Positions 26,975 through 36,257 are shown, counted from the first letter of the stretch. The stretch: DNA of 64,000 nt from Marivita geojedonensis (GCF_002115805.1 NZ_JFKC01000007.1:111172-175171); one strand, 5' to 3'. Notes: a model not told the origin generated them from the sequence alone. Made by a program: numbers and translations.

Positions 26975-27622
26975 ATGGACATCGACCTGATGATGCGGGT
27001 CTATCCGTTCTTTCTGGAAGCTGCGTGGACGACAATTCTGCTGTCGGTGCTGACGGCTCTGCTGGGCCTTGCCTGTGGCGCCCTGGGAGCGGCCGCGCGA
27101 CTGTCGCGCTTTACCAGCCTTCGGTTGCTGGGAGCCACCTATGTCAGCATCTTCCGCGGAACGCCTGCGCTCATTCAGCTCTTCATTCTTTACTTTGGTG
27201 GCCCACAGGTGGGCATCCAACTCGACGCTTTCGAGGCTGGTGTGATCGGTTTGGGGATCAATGCAGGTGCTTACATGACAGAGACAATCCGTGGCGCGAT
27301 CATCTCCATCGACAAGGGACAAAGAGAGGCGGCCCGCACGCTCGGGCTGAGCCAGTTCCAGGCGTTCTACAAGGTAATCCTGCCACAGGCTGCCCGGCTG
27401 ATGGTGCGCCCGCTCGGGGTGAACCTCAACATGCTCATCAAAGCCACGGCGCTCGTCGCCGCGATTTCTGTCGTGGAACTCACCTACACGGCGCAGCGCT
27501 ACATCGGATCGACCTATAAACCCTTCGAAATGTTCCTGCTGGCGGGCGTTCTTTACATGATCATCATCTATGCGACCGGTCGTGGTGTGAGCTGGCTGGA
27601 CCGCAAGGTACGGATCACATGA
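26975..27622 (+). CDS. amino-acid ABC transporter permease
   Basis: A 215-residue inner-membrane subunit of the HisM/HisQ family with about five transmembrane segments. IFRGTPALIQLFILYF near residue 60 is the conserved family motif, and the EAA loop for ATPase contact is [22 protein letters not shown] (about residues 119-140). It pairs with the next gene to form the heterodimeric channel of the importer. Confidence 0.93.
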   Translation: MDIDLMMRVYPFFLEAAWTTILLSVLTALLGLACGALGAAARLSRFTSLRLLGATYVSIFRGTPALIQLFILYFGGPQVGIQLDAFEAGVIGLGINAGAYMTETIRGAIISIDKGQREAARTLGLSQFQAFYKVILPQAARLMVRPLGVNLNMLIKATALVAAISVVELTYTAQRYIGSTYKPFEMFLLAGVLYMIIIYATGRGVSWLDRKVRIT

Positions 27623-27639
27623 CGGGGAAGGACTGAGAC

Positions 27640-28296
27640 ATGGGACTCGATTTCACCGTCATTCCCAAATATCTCGACGTTGTCCTGCTGGGCTGCCTCT
27701 GGACGATTGCCATCACTGTGGCTGCCGCGCTGGTCAGTTTTTTCGGCGGGATCCTTTTGGCGGTGGTCGCGCTCTATGCGCCGGCGGTTATCCGTTTGCC
27801 ATTCCGAGCGTTCGAGTTCGTCTTCATGGGCACGCCGCTGCTTCTGCAGCTTTTCCTGATCTATTTCGGGCTCGTCCAGATCGGAATCGATCTGCCCGCC
27901 TTCGTGGCCGGAGTGATCGGACTTGGCCTGCATTTCGCCGTCTACAATTCGGAGCTGATCCAAACTGCGATTCTTGCGGTGGACCGCGGCCAGATGGAGG
28001 CGGCTCGCACACTGGGACTGAGCCGGACTCAAGCGCTGCGCAAGGTGGTCGTCCCGCAGGCGGTACGCGCCGTGATCCCGCCCATTGGCAACAATATGAT
28101 CGCCCTGCTTAAAGACAGCGCGCTGGTTTCGGTCATCGGTGTGAGCGAACTGACTTTGTCCGCTCAGCGGGCGATTGGCGCAACCTACCGGCCTTTCGAG
28201 TTCTACCTGCTCGCTGCGGCTTTCTACTACGTAATCAACCTTGGCATGGAATGGGTGCAGCGCCGCATCGAGCGCCGCATCGCGATTTCGCGTTGA
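27640..28296 (+). CDS. amino-acid ABC transporter permease, second subunit
   Basis: A 218-residue HisM/HisQ-type permease, paralogous to the preceding gene: [15 protein letters not shown] near residue 64 and EAA loop [22 protein letters not shown] (about residues 118-139). The arginine-rich C-terminus ([11 protein letters not shown]) lies in the cytosol. It starts 18 bases after the first permease and 17 bases before the ATPase gene, clearly in the same operon. Confidence 0.93.
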   Translation: MGLDFTVIPKYLDVVLLGCLWTIAITVAAALVSFFGGILLAVVALYAPAVIRLPFRAFEFVFMGTPLLLQLFLIYFGLVQIGIDLPAFVAGVIGLGLHFAVYNSELIQTAILAVDRGQMEAARTLGLSRTQALRKVVVPQAVRAVIPPIGNNMIALLKDSALVSVIGVSELTLSAQRAIGATYRPFEFYLLAAAFYYVINLGMEWVQRRIERRIAISR

Positions 28297-28312
28297 CCTG
28301 AGGAGACGAAAG

Positions 28313-29083
28313 ATGACCGAGAGCAATGACTTCGTTCAAATCCGCCACGCTCAGAAATCTTTCGGCACGCTCGAGGTGTTGAAGGATATCAGCCTGAATG
28401 TCGCGCGCGGACAGATCGTGGCAATCATCGGCCCCTCCGGCTCCGGTAAATCCACGCTCCTGCGCGCAATAAACGATCTTGATGCTCTCACGGGCGGCGA
28501 GGTCTGGCTTGACGGGGTACAGGTCAACAAAAAGCTCCCGCACCGGCAGTACGAAAAACACATCAACGAAATGCGCCAACAGATCGGCATGGTGTTTCAG
28601 CATTTCAACCTCTTCCCCCATATGACCGCGCGCGAGAATGTCACCATGGCCCCCAAGATGCTCAAAGGCCTGACGGCAGAAGAAGCCGATGCGCTTGCCG
28701 AGGAACAGCTCGACAAGGTCGGGATGCTCGAACGGATTGACTATTATCCGTCGCAGCTTTCCGGCGGCCAGAAACAACGGGTGGCGATCGCCCGCGCCCT
28801 TGCGATGAAGCCCAAGCTCATGCTCTTCGACGAAGCCACTTCCGCGCTGGATCCCGAGTTGGTCGGCGAGGTGAACCAGGTGATGAAAAAGCTCGCCGAA
28901 GAGCACATGACGATGATCATCGTCACCCACGAGATGGATTTCGCGGCCTCTGTTTGCGACCGAGTCCTGTTCATGGATCAGGGCGTGGTTGTCGAAGAAG
29001 GTCCGCCAGAGCAGGTGTTTGGCAACCCGCAGAAGGACCGCACGAGGGCCTTCCTGCGCAAAGAACTGGATGAAACAGAATGA
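28313..29083 (+). CDS. amino-acid ABC transporter ATP-binding protein
   Basis: A 256-residue GlnQ/HisP-type ATPase. Walker A is GPSGSGKST (about residue 42), the signature [15 protein letters not shown] (about residue 152), Walker [15 protein letters not shown], and the switch His in [22 protein letters not shown] precedes the ATG at 28313. It completes a binding protein + two permeases + ATPase importer. Its stop overlaps the aminotransferase start as ATGA, tying uptake to catabolism. Confidence 0.95.
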   Translation: MTESNDFVQIRHAQKSFGTLEVLKDISLNVARGQIVAIIGPSGSGKSTLLRAINDLDALTGGEVWLDGVQVNKKLPHRQYEKHINEMRQQIGMVFQHFNLFPHMTARENVTMAPKMLKGLTAEEADALAEEQLDKVGMLERIDYYPSQLSGGQKQRVAIARALAMKPKLMLFDEATSALDPELVGEVNQVMKKLAEEHMTMIIVTHEMDFAASVCDRVLFMDQGVVVEEGPPEQVFGNPQKDRTRAFLRKELDETE

Positions 29084-30432
29084 CCGGAGACAGCCCCTAT
29101 CTGTTTTACCAGTCGCGCAATCCACGCCCGTATCTCGACCGGGGCGAGGGCATCTATCTCTATGATGAGAGCGGCAAAAGGTACATCGACGGATCGTCCG
29201 GAGCGATGGTGTCGAACATTGGCCATTCGAACCCGCGCGTCCTGGCCAAGATGAAGGCGCAGATGGACAAAGCGACCTTCGGCTACAGGTTGCATTTCCG
29301 CACGCACCCGTCAGAGGACCTTGCGGCCAAGACCGTCTCCATGTGCCCCCAGGGGTTGGACCGTGTCTTTTTCGTATCCGGTGGATCGGAAGCCGTCGAA
29401 AGCGCGGTGAAACTTGCCCGTCAATACGCTGTGGCGACGGGGCAAGGCACCCGGTACAGGGTCATTTCGCGCTTTCCATCCTACCATGGCTGCACGTTCG
29501 GGGCGCTTGACCTGACCGGCTACGAACCCCTGCGCGCGCCTTTTGCGCCGATGATGGAAGGCATGCCCAAGATCACGGCACCGACCACCTATCTCGACCG
29601 CGATACTCTGACCGAGGAAGAGCGCGGGTTCAGGTATGCCGAGCTTTTGCGCGAACAGATCGAAGAGGCTGGGCCGGAAACCGTGTTGGCGTTCCTGATG
29701 GAGCCGGTCGGCGGAGCGTCCACCGGCGCGCTTGTGGCGCCCGACAGCTACTACCAGCGCACCCGCGAGATCTGTGAAGAGTATGGCGTGCTGCTCATAT
29801 ACGATGAAGTCATGACCGGTGCCGGTCGCACCGGAAAATTCCTGGCTGCAGAACACTGGGGCATCACCCCCGATATCGTGGCCCTCTCCAAGGGGTTCGG
29901 AGCGGGCTATGCGCCCTTGGGCGCGATTGTTGCATCCTCGCGGATAGTGGAGCCTGTTCTGGATGCGGGTGGTTTTCAGCACGGGTTCACCTATGCGGGA
30001 AACCCTCTGGCCTGTTCAGCGGGTCTGGCCGTACTGGAGGAACTCGAAGAACAGAACCTGATCGAGAACGCCGCGCGCATGGGCGACGTGCTCAAGGCCC
30101 GGCTCGAGGGTCTGATGTCGCGGTATCAATTCATTGGCGATGTCCGCGGCAAAGGCCTTCTGCTCGCCTTCGAACTTGTCGCAGACCGCTCTACAATGGA
30201 GCCGCTGCCCAGGGAGTTGAACGCCTACACACGCCTCGTAGAAATCGCTTATGAGCAGGGCCTCATCATCTATTCGCGGAGGACGCGGGGCGGATATGAA
30301 GGCGATCATTTCCTTATCTGCCCTCCGCTGATCGTCACGAAGGCGCAGATCGAGGAGATCATGAACCTGCTGGAGGCGAGCCTGTCGCGCTTCGCAGACG
30401 AAATCGCAAACGCGCTTCCAGAACACGCGTGA
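29080..30432 (+). CDS. class III PLP aminotransferase, candidate N6-acetyl-beta-lysine transaminase
   Basis: A 450-residue omega-type aminotransferase of fold type I. Lys271 in [16 protein letters not shown] forms the Schiff base, Asp242 in [15 protein letters not shown] contacts the PLP ring nitrogen, and [16 protein letters not shown] (about residue 101) holds the phosphate. Class III enzymes act on amino groups distant from the carboxylate, such as beta- or omega-amines. Followed directly by a beta-keto acid cleavage enzyme, it most plausibly turns a beta-amino acid into the matching beta-keto acid; N6-acetyl-beta-lysine (EC 2.6.1.65 activity) is my proposed substrate. The class assignment is firm, the substrate is inference. 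Confidence 0.9.
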   Translation: MTGDSPYLFYQSRNPRPYLDRGEGIYLYDESGKRYIDGSSGAMVSNIGHSNPRVLAKMKAQMDKATFGYRLHFRTHPSEDLAAKTVSMCPQGLDRVFFVSGGSEAVESAVKLARQYAVATGQGTRYRVISRFPSYHGCTFGALDLTGYEPLRAPFAPMMEGMPKITAPTTYLDRDTLTEEERGFRYAELLREQIEEAGPETVLAFLMEPVGGASTGALVAPDSYYQRTREICEEYGVLLIYDEVMTGAGRTGKFLAAEHWGITPDIVALSKGFGAGYAPLGAIVASSRIVEPVLDAGGFQHGFTYAGNPLACSAGLAVLEELEEQNLIENAARMGDVLKARLEGLMSRYQFIGDVRGKGLLLAFELVADRSTMEPLPRELNAYTRLVEIAYEQGLIIYSRRTRGGYEGDHFLICPPLIVTKAQIEEIMNLLEASLSRFADEIANALPEHA

Positions 30433-30444
30433 GGAGACGCGCTC

Positions 30445-31371
30445 ATGTCCAAGATCATCATTACGTGCGCCATCACCGGCTCTATCCACACGCCCTCCAT
30501 GTCGCCTCACTTGCCAATCACGGCGGATGAGATCAGTGAACAAGCCATAGACGCGTCAGAAGCAGGAGCGGCCATTCTGCATCTGCACGCGCGCGATCCC
30601 GAAACCGGGCGGCCCTCTGCATCCCTCGAGCATTTCATGGGCTTCCTGCCTCGGATCAAACAGGCTTCCAATTCAGTGATCAACATCACGACCGGTGGCA
30701 GCGCGATCATGTCTCTGGAGGAGCGCTTGGCGGCGCCGATGGCCGCAGAGCCGGAAATGTGTTCGCTCAATATGGGTACAATGAATTTCGCGCTCTATCC
30801 GATAGCCGAACGCATTACAGACTGGACATACGATTGGGAGAAACAGTTTCTCGAAAACTCCGACGATCTGGTCTTCAAGAATACCCCTCGTGATATCGAA
30901 ACCGTGCTGAGCGATCTGGGCCAAGCCAGGGGGGCTCGGTTTGAATTCGAGTGCTACGATGTGGGTCACCTTTACATGCTCCGGCATTTTGCTGACCGTG
31001 GACTGGTCGAACCCCCATTCTTCGTGCAGTTTGTTTTCGGTGTGCTGGGCGGCATTGGTGCTGACCCTGAAAACCTCACACACATGAAGCGAATAGCGGA
31101 CAAGCTCTTCGGAGAGGATTACACATTTTCGGTCTTGGCGGCGGGCCGCCATCAAATACCCTTCGCAACAATGGCCGCTGCAATGGGTGGACATGTTCGT
31201 GTCGGTCTCGAAGACAGCCTGATGATCGCAAAAGGCAGGCTTGCAGAACGCAACGCGGATCAGGTGGTCAAGATAAGACGCATCGTGGAAGACCTTGGCC
31301 GTGAGCTGGCAAGCCCCGACGAGGTCCGGGCCATGTTGGGTCTCAAAGGCGCAGACAGGACGGCGATCTGA
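30445..31371 (+). CDS. beta-keto acid cleavage enzyme (BKACE, DUF849 family)
   Basis: A 308-residue TIM-barrel zinc enzyme related to 3-keto-5-aminohexanoate cleavage enzyme, which condenses a beta-keto acid with acetyl-CoA to give acetoacetate and a shortened acyl-CoA. Metal and catalytic residues are in place: His46 and His48 in AILHLHARDPETGRP, Glu169 in RFEFECYDVGHL, Arg252, Glu256 and Asp257 in HVRVGLEDSL. The side-chain specificity of these enzymes varies widely and cannot be read here with certainty. It follows the aminotransferase by 12 bases. With 6-acetamido-3-oxohexanoate the products would be 4-acetamidobutyryl-CoA and acetoacetate. Confidence 0.92.
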   Translation: MSKIIITCAITGSIHTPSMSPHLPITADEISEQAIDASEAGAAILHLHARDPETGRPSASLEHFMGFLPRIKQASNSVINITTGGSAIMSLEERLAAPMAAEPEMCSLNMGTMNFALYPIAERITDWTYDWEKQFLENSDDLVFKNTPRDIETVLSDLGQARGARFEFECYDVGHLYMLRHFADRGLVEPPFFVQFVFGVLGGIGADPENLTHMKRIADKLFGEDYTFSVLAAGRHQIPFATMAAAMGGHVRVGLEDSLMIAKGRLAERNADQVVKIRRIVEDLGRELASPDEVRAMLGLKGADRTAI

Positions 31372-31374
31372 GAT

Positions 31375-31869
31375 TTGGCCCGACTCGCATTCAGATCACC
31401 GTCGAAAGACGACGTCGCCCTGCTGAGCAATGCGCTTGCAAGTCTCGCGCGAGATCTCGGCGACCCATTCCTCGCAAGTGAGACCAGTTTGAGGCAGGCG
31501 CTTTTCGGACCTTGCCCTTCGGCCCGGGCACGCTTGGCCGAAAGAGGCAATCGAGTGGTCGGAGTCGTACTCTTCTCACCCGTATATTCCACCGCACAGG
31601 GCGGAGCCGGCGTATATGTGTCGGATGTCTGGGTGGCCTCTGACCTGAGGGGCGAGAATATCGGACGTGACTTGCTTCGCGACGCCGCGCAACGCGGCGC
31701 AGAGCTTTGGGATGCCCGATTCATGCGGCTCGTGGTCCATGACGACAATGCCCGCGCTGCTTTGTTTTACTCCAGACTGGGCTTTGCGCCGATCGATGGA
31801 CAATCCACACTGGCTCTGACCGGCCTGGGATTTCAAACTTTGGGAGATCGATATGAAAGCGATTCTTGA
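31375..31869 (+). CDS. GNAT N-acetyltransferase, candidate beta-lysine N6-acetyltransferase
   Basis: A 164-residue GNAT domain starting at TTG, 3 bases after the preceding stop; no closer ATG is in frame, so translation probably relies on coupling. The acetyl-CoA loop is VASDLRGENIGRDLLRDAA (about residue 86) and the fold ends LVVHDDNARAALFYSRLGFAPI. The target is unknown from sequence. An acetyltransferase and a deacetylase in the same catabolic operon make sense if an amino group must be masked temporarily, as in the beta-lysine route. It overlaps the deacetylase gene by 17 bases. Confidence 0.85.
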   Translation: MARLAFRSPSKDDVALLSNALASLARDLGDPFLASETSLRQALFGPCPSARARLAERGNRVVGVVLFSPVYSTAQGGAGVYVSDVWVASDLRGENIGRDLLRDAAQRGAELWDARFMRLVVHDDNARAALFYSRLGFAPIDGQSTLALTGLGFQTLGDRYESDS

Positions 31870-32863
31870 TGGTCGCCAAATCAAGCACGACCCGCAGAAT
31901 TTCATGGCCAATGGTGTCATTTCACGCAGTCCGGAACAGCCTGCGCGGGTTGATGTGTTGAAAGCCGGAGCAGAGGCAGCAGGCTACGTTTTCGAAGAAC
32001 CGAAAGATGTCGGGCTTGGCCCGATCGCAGCCATCCACAGCGCTGAGTATCTTACATTCCTCCAAACCATACACGCGCGATGGCTGCGCATTGAAGGAGC
32101 GGCGCCCGAGGTGATCCCGAATATCCACCCGGGCAACCGCACCGACAGCTATCCAAAATCCGCAATCGGACAGGCCGGCTATCATCAGGCGGACACAGCC
32201 TGCCCGATTTCTGCGGATACCTGGGAGTCTGCCTACTGGTCAGCGCAGACGGCGATAACAGGGGCTGATCTGGTCGCAGATGGCGATAGCGGCGTATATG
32301 CGCTCTGCCGTCCGCCGGGGCATCATGCCTTTACCGATTTGGCGGGTGGGTTCTGTTTTCTCAACAACTCGGCAATTGCGGCTGAACAGCTTCGTACAAA
32401 GGGATTCCGTCCTGCAATCCTCGATGTGGATGTACATCATGGTAATGGAACCCAAGGGATATTCTACAGACGTGCCGACGTTCTGACTGTATCGATCCAC
32501 GCCGATCCGGCCCGATTCTATCCGTTCTTCTGGGGTCACGCCCACGAGCGTGGCGAAGGTGATGGACTGGGTGCGAATTTCAATTTCCCTCTCCCGCGCG
32601 GCACGGGCGATGACGACTATCTCGAGACACTGGAGGCCGCGCTTGCGCGTATCGCCGCTTTTGGAGCAGACGTTCTGATCGTGGCACTTGGCCTTGATGC
32701 CTCAATCAACGATCCGTTCAAGGGGTTGGCCGTAACGCAGGAGGGCTTTCGACGCATCGGAGACCGGTTGAGAAGCGAAAAACTTCCGATGCTCCTCGTT
32801 CAGGAAGGCGGCTACCTTTCAAGCTCACTTGGCGCCAATCTTACCTCTGTGCTGAAGTGTTGA
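31853..32863 (+). CDS. histone deacetylase superfamily amidohydrolase (acetylpolyamine amidohydrolase type)
   Basis: A 336-residue zinc amidohydrolase. The catalytic His pair is H157-H158 in RPPGHHAF; the zinc ligands are Asp193 and His195 in ILDVDVHHGNGT and Asp282 in ALGLDASINDPF; EGGY supplies the transition-state Tyr. Length and the N-terminal MKAILDGRQIKHDP stretch match bacterial acetylpolyamine amidohydrolases. In this operon the substrate is more likely a small acetamido acid or its CoA ester: a 4-acetamidobutyryl-CoA deacetylase (EC 3.5.1.51) activity is known from beta-lysine-degrading Pseudomonas. Acetylated polyamines remain the main alternative. Confidence 0.9.
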   Translation: MKAILDGRQIKHDPQNFMANGVISRSPEQPARVDVLKAGAEAAGYVFEEPKDVGLGPIAAIHSAEYLTFLQTIHARWLRIEGAAPEVIPNIHPGNRTDSYPKSAIGQAGYHQADTACPISADTWESAYWSAQTAITGADLVADGDSGVYALCRPPGHHAFTDLAGGFCFLNNSAIAAEQLRTKGFRPAILDVDVHHGNGTQGIFYRRADVLTVSIHADPARFYPFFWGHAHERGEGDGLGANFNFPLPRGTGDDDYLETLEAALARIAAFGADVLIVALGLDASINDPFKGLAVTQEGFRRIGDRLRSEKLPMLLVQEGGYLSSSLGANLTSVLKC

Positions 32864-33181
32864 TCGAAGCATCAAGGTACTTCGACTTCAGACCAGGTAC
32901 GCGGGCTGGACGCGGTGTTCGTGGAAGCATACTGCGTCACCGACGCGTCGTCAGGCAGTCTGTGTCCGCCAATTGCTGAACCCGATAAGCGGTTCTAAAG
33001 CGCGATTGCAGACCTCGTACGCTTGGCCGTCAATCGCACCTGTCTGCCTTTTTAGAATAGACACCTCCGCTCAGCGGCGAGAGACCGCTTGGTTCGCTTT
33101 TGATCCCTTCGCAAAAGGCCATGAGCGCGCTAGATTTGGACAAAGTCCGGAAAACGGACACGAGCAGCGGGATGGAAGAAC
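32864..33181. other. 318-base intergenic region
   Basis: Non-coding gap between the end of the catabolic operon and the transglycosylase gene. A short imperfect repeat CGAAG...CTTCG lies within the first 30 bases after the stop and could be part of a terminator. I see no tRNA, no ORF above about 30 codons with coding character and no clear promoter, although the transglycosylase promoter must lie here. Confidence 0.5.
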
Positions 33182-34525
33182 ATGCGTATTCGGTTGATCG
33201 CATCGGTTTTGGTCTCAATGTGCGGCTCCGCACAGGCTGGACCCGTTGATCAATCCGTCCGGCCATTGAGTCGCGCCGCAGATGACTCCCAAGTCAGCCG
33301 CAGCGCGGTGTCGCTGGTTTCGGTGGTTGCGCCACAGAACTCCTTACGCCCCGCGCTCAGGCCTGCGGTCACACCGAAACCGGAAACGCTGATCAATGCC
33401 GCAACGCAATCCGGCTTCAACGAGTGGATAAGAGGCTTCCGCACCCGTGCTTTACGGCAGGGCATTTCGGCGGACATTTTCGATCGCGCCTTCGCCAATG
33501 TGCAATACGAAGCCGACGTGATCCGCCGCGACCGCAACCAGTCGGAATTCACCAAGACGATCTGGGACTACCTCGACAGCGCCGCATCGGATACACGGGT
33601 GAACAACGGCAAGGCGGCGTTGCGCAAGCACGGTTCGTTGCTGGACCGGATCGAAGCGCAGTATGGCGTCGACAAGGATGTGATTGTCGCGATCTGGGGA
33701 CTGGAATCGGCCTATGGCACCTTCCGTGGGTCGAACCCGGTGATTGGATCACTGGCGACGCTGGCCTATGACGCGCGGCGCAGCGATTTCTTCGAAGAAC
33801 AGTTGGTTGAAGCGCTGAAAATCCTGCATAGCGGCGATGTGCGTCTTGCGAATTTCAAGGGAAGCTGGGCCGGAGCCATGGGACACACCCAGTTCATCCC
33901 GACCTCCTACCAATCGCTCGCCGTCGATTTCGACGGCGACGGAAAACGTGACATCTGGTCGGACGATCCCGCTGACGCGCTGGCCTCAACCGCGAACTAC
34001 CTCGCCAAGAACGGCTGGGTCAAAGGCATGCCCTGGGGCGTCGAAGTGCGGATACCGCAGGGCTTTGACTACACGTTGGCGAACCGCGACATCCTGCGGA
34101 TGCCCTCAGATTGGGCAAAGATGGGGATTGTCGACCTGGATGGTAACGCGGTGCCGGATCACGGGTCGGCTTCTGTTCTACTGCCCGCTGGGGCCAAAGG
34201 CGCGGCGTTCCTGATCTTCAAGAATTTCGACGTGATCGAAACCTACAACACCGCCGACGCCTATGTGATCGGGGTCGGTCATCTCAGCGACCGGATCACC
34301 GGCGCTGGTCCGATCCGCTCCGACTGGCCGCGCGAAGATCGCGCGCTGAGCTTTGCAGAGCGCAAGGAAATGCAGCGTTTGCTCACAGCCAAGGGCTTCG
34401 ACACAAAGAAGATCGACGGCAAGATCGGACCGTTGACCATAAACGCGGTGCGCGCCTTCCAGACGTCGATTGGCGATGTCCCCGATGGCTACGCTTCTTT
34501 GAACATCCTCAAGAAACTGCGCTAG
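33182..34525 (+). CDS. lytic murein transglycosylase (MltB family) with PG-binding domain
   Basis: A 447-residue exported enzyme that cleaves peptidoglycan glycan strands to 1,6-anhydro products. Signal peptide MRIRLIASVLVSMCGSAQA, a disordered linker to about residue 75, then the MltB-type catalytic domain with the acid Glu in AIWGLESAYGTFRG (about residue 178), GAMGHTQFIPTSY and DIWSDDPADALASTANYL. A C-terminal PG_binding_1 domain starts near MQRLLTAKGFDTKKIDG (about residue 393). GGAAGA precedes the ATG. No Cys lipobox, so it is soluble periplasmic rather than lipid-anchored. Confidence 0.93.
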   Translation: MRIRLIASVLVSMCGSAQAGPVDQSVRPLSRAADDSQVSRSAVSLVSVVAPQNSLRPALRPAVTPKPETLINAATQSGFNEWIRGFRTRALRQGISADIFDRAFANVQYEADVIRRDRNQSEFTKTIWDYLDSAASDTRVNNGKAALRKHGSLLDRIEAQYGVDKDVIVAIWGLESAYGTFRGSNPVIGSLATLAYDARRSDFFEEQLVEALKILHSGDVRLANFKGSWAGAMGHTQFIPTSYQSLAVDFDGDGKRDIWSDDPADALASTANYLAKNGWVKGMPWGVEVRIPQGFDYTLANRDILRMPSDWAKMGIVDLDGNAVPDHGSASVLLPAGAKGAAFLIFKNFDVIETYNTADAYVIGVGHLSDRITGAGPIRSDWPREDRALSFAERKEMQRLLTAKGFDTKKIDGKIGPLTINAVRAFQTSIGDVPDGYASLNILKKLR

Positions 34526-34541
34526 ACTTTGGCGCAAAGGG

Positions 34542-34562
34542 ATGGGTTGGGTCCCAACCCAT
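34542..34562. terminator. 21-base dyad downstream of the transglycosylase gene
   Basis: ATGGGTTGGG-T-CCCAACCCAT, a 10-bp perfect dyad with a one-base centre, 16 bases after the transglycosylase stop. Its right arm ends 20 bases before the next start codon. Likely a terminator or an mRNA hairpin; an operator for the oxidoreductase gene is an alternative. Confidence 0.5.
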
Positions 34563-34581
34563 GCGAGGCGCAAGGACTCCT

Positions 34582-35358
34582 ATGGCAACCACATTGATCG
34601 TTCTGGCTCATCCCGAGCGCCGGTCTTTTAACGGCGCTTGGTCCGATGCGACCGAAGCTGCGGCACGGGCCCAAGGGGATCGGGTGCTGAGATCTGACCT
34701 GTGTCAGATGGGATTCGACGCCGTGGAACGGGCCGATCATTATCGGAATTGGCCGAAGGATACACCATTCGACCCGCTGAAGGCGCAGGAAGGCGCGGCA
34801 GCCGAGGGCGCCACGCCGACAGATGTTGCTACTGAGGTCGACAAGATCAGACAGGCCGACAGGATCGTGCTGCATTTTCCGCTTTGGTGGTTTGCGCCCC
34901 CCGCCATCCTCAAGGGCTGGTTCGAAAGGGCATTTCAGCACGGCGGACTGCACGACGTCGACAATCGCTTCGACAGCGGCCTCTGCCGGGGAAAGAGCGT
35001 TCTGATGTGCGTGACGACCGGATCGCGCGCTGAAGAAAGCGCTTTCAACGGGAAGGAAGGCGATGTGCGCCTGCTGCTTTGGCCAACAGCCTATACGCTG
35101 CGATACCTTGGGTTCGACGTTTTGGAACCGCTCGTAGTGCACGGCGTACATGGCTATCACCGTGGGGAACGGTTGACCGAGTTAACCGAACGGCTTGGGA
35201 ACGTGCTGGTGAACCAGGCCGATGTGATGGCAGGGTTCGACGGGCACCCCCGTCTTTGTTTTAACGCCGACAGCGATTTCGATGAAACCGGGCGTCTGCG
35301 CGCCGACAGGCCCAGCTATTCTCCCTTCATCCGGACCACACAGGGCTGTTCAGACTAG
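34582..35358 (+). CDS. NAD(P)H-dependent flavin oxidoreductase (quinone reductase-like)
   Basis: A 258-residue flavodoxin-like fold protein of the NAD(P)H:quinone oxidoreductase / MdaB-KefF group. The FMN/FAD-binding start is TLIVLAHPERRSFNGA, and HFPLWWFAPPAILKGWFERAF (about residues 96-116) is the family signature around the flavin, followed by VTTGSRAEESAF. AAGGACTCCT gives a good ribosome-binding site for the ATG at 34582. Likely role is two-electron reduction of quinones or electrophiles in the cytosol. Confidence 0.88.
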   Translation: MATTLIVLAHPERRSFNGAWSDATEAAARAQGDRVLRSDLCQMGFDAVERADHYRNWPKDTPFDPLKAQEGAAAEGATPTDVATEVDKIRQADRIVLHFPLWWFAPPAILKGWFERAFQHGGLHDVDNRFDSGLCRGKSVLMCVTTGSRAEESAFNGKEGDVRLLLWPTAYTLRYLGFDVLEPLVVHGVHGYHRGERLTELTERLGNVLVNQADVMAGFDGHPRLCFNADSDFDETGRLRADRPSYSPFIRTTQGCSD

Positions 35359-35468
35359 ACTGTTTGCACCGGGATCATGCGCAGCGTAGACGCCCCGATC
35401 ATGGACGGCGAATCGTGACACCGTCCAACGCTTTCTTCGTCCACGTACGCCCCAGAGGGACCGAGATC

Positions 35469-36245
35469 ATGATCCTGAATATCGACGTTCAGCTTGCCTA
35501 CCAAGTGACGCAACGCACTGACATGCTGCTGCAGATCGAAGCCGCAGACCTGGACGATCAGACGCCGCTCGAGTCACAGTTGAACATGTCCGGTGTAACT
35601 GAAGTCGCGCGCGTCGCGGCGGATGATGGGATCGGTGAGCGCGTCTGGATTTCCGGGGATGGTGTATTTCGCTGTGACTATGCCGCGCGGGTCGCAATTG
35701 ACCGTTCCGAGACCGATCTGAGCGCGTTGCATGGAACGGCCCCACACCTTTTGCCGGCAGAGGCGGTGCGGTATCTGATGCCATCGCGCTATTGTCCCTC
35801 GGACGAATTCCAAACCTTCGTGGCGGCGGAGTTCGGAGGACTGGAGGGCGGCGCGCGGATCACGGCGATCCGGGATTGGATCAACAGCGCATTCAGCTAT
35901 GTCCCCGGAGTGAGCAACGCCCAGACCACGGCGCTTGACAGTTTTGTCCAGCGGCAGGGCATTTGCCGAGACTTCGCCCATGTCATGGTCACGCTGGCGC
36001 GGGCGTCCGCTATTCCGGCACGCTTTGCAAGCGTCTATGCGCCCGGCGTCAATCCGCCCGACTTCCATGCGGTGGCTGAGGTGTTCCTTGAGGGGAATTG
36101 GCACCTCGTTGATGCCACCGGGATGGCTGCGGCCAACGAGATTGCGCGGATCGGCGTCGGTGCGGATGCTGCGAATGTGGCGTTTCTGAACGTCTTTGGT
36201 CAGGCCGGCTTTGTGTCACAATCCGTTTCAATCCGTACGGAGTAG
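35469..36245 (+). CDS. transglutaminase-like cysteine peptidase family protein
   Basis: A 258-residue cytosolic protein. Residues about 1-110 form the beta-rich transglutaminase N-terminal domain; the catalytic domain has Cys in RQGICRDFAHVMVTLARA (about residue 163), His in PDFHAVAEVFL and Asp in HLVDATGMA, a complete Cys-His-Asp triad. The ATG at 35469 follows GAGGGA. Related bacterial proteins are often encoded near alpha-E/circularly permuted ATP-grasp proteins, but none is present here. Confidence 0.9.
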   Translation: MILNIDVQLAYQVTQRTDMLLQIEAADLDDQTPLESQLNMSGVTEVARVAADDGIGERVWISGDGVFRCDYAARVAIDRSETDLSALHGTAPHLLPAEAVRYLMPSRYCPSDEFQTFVAAEFGGLEGGARITAIRDWINSAFSYVPGVSNAQTTALDSFVQRQGICRDFAHVMVTLARASAIPARFASVYAPGVNPPDFHAVAEVFLEGNWHLVDATGMAAANEIARIGVGADAANVAFLNVFGQAGFVSQSVSIRTE

Positions 36246-36257
36246 CGACGCCTGCGT

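Noticed and set aside
31853..32863. Operon as a plain acetylpolyamine degradation locus
   Set aside because: That would explain the deacetylase but not the beta-keto acid cleavage enzyme or the acetyltransferase; kept as the alternative hypothesis.
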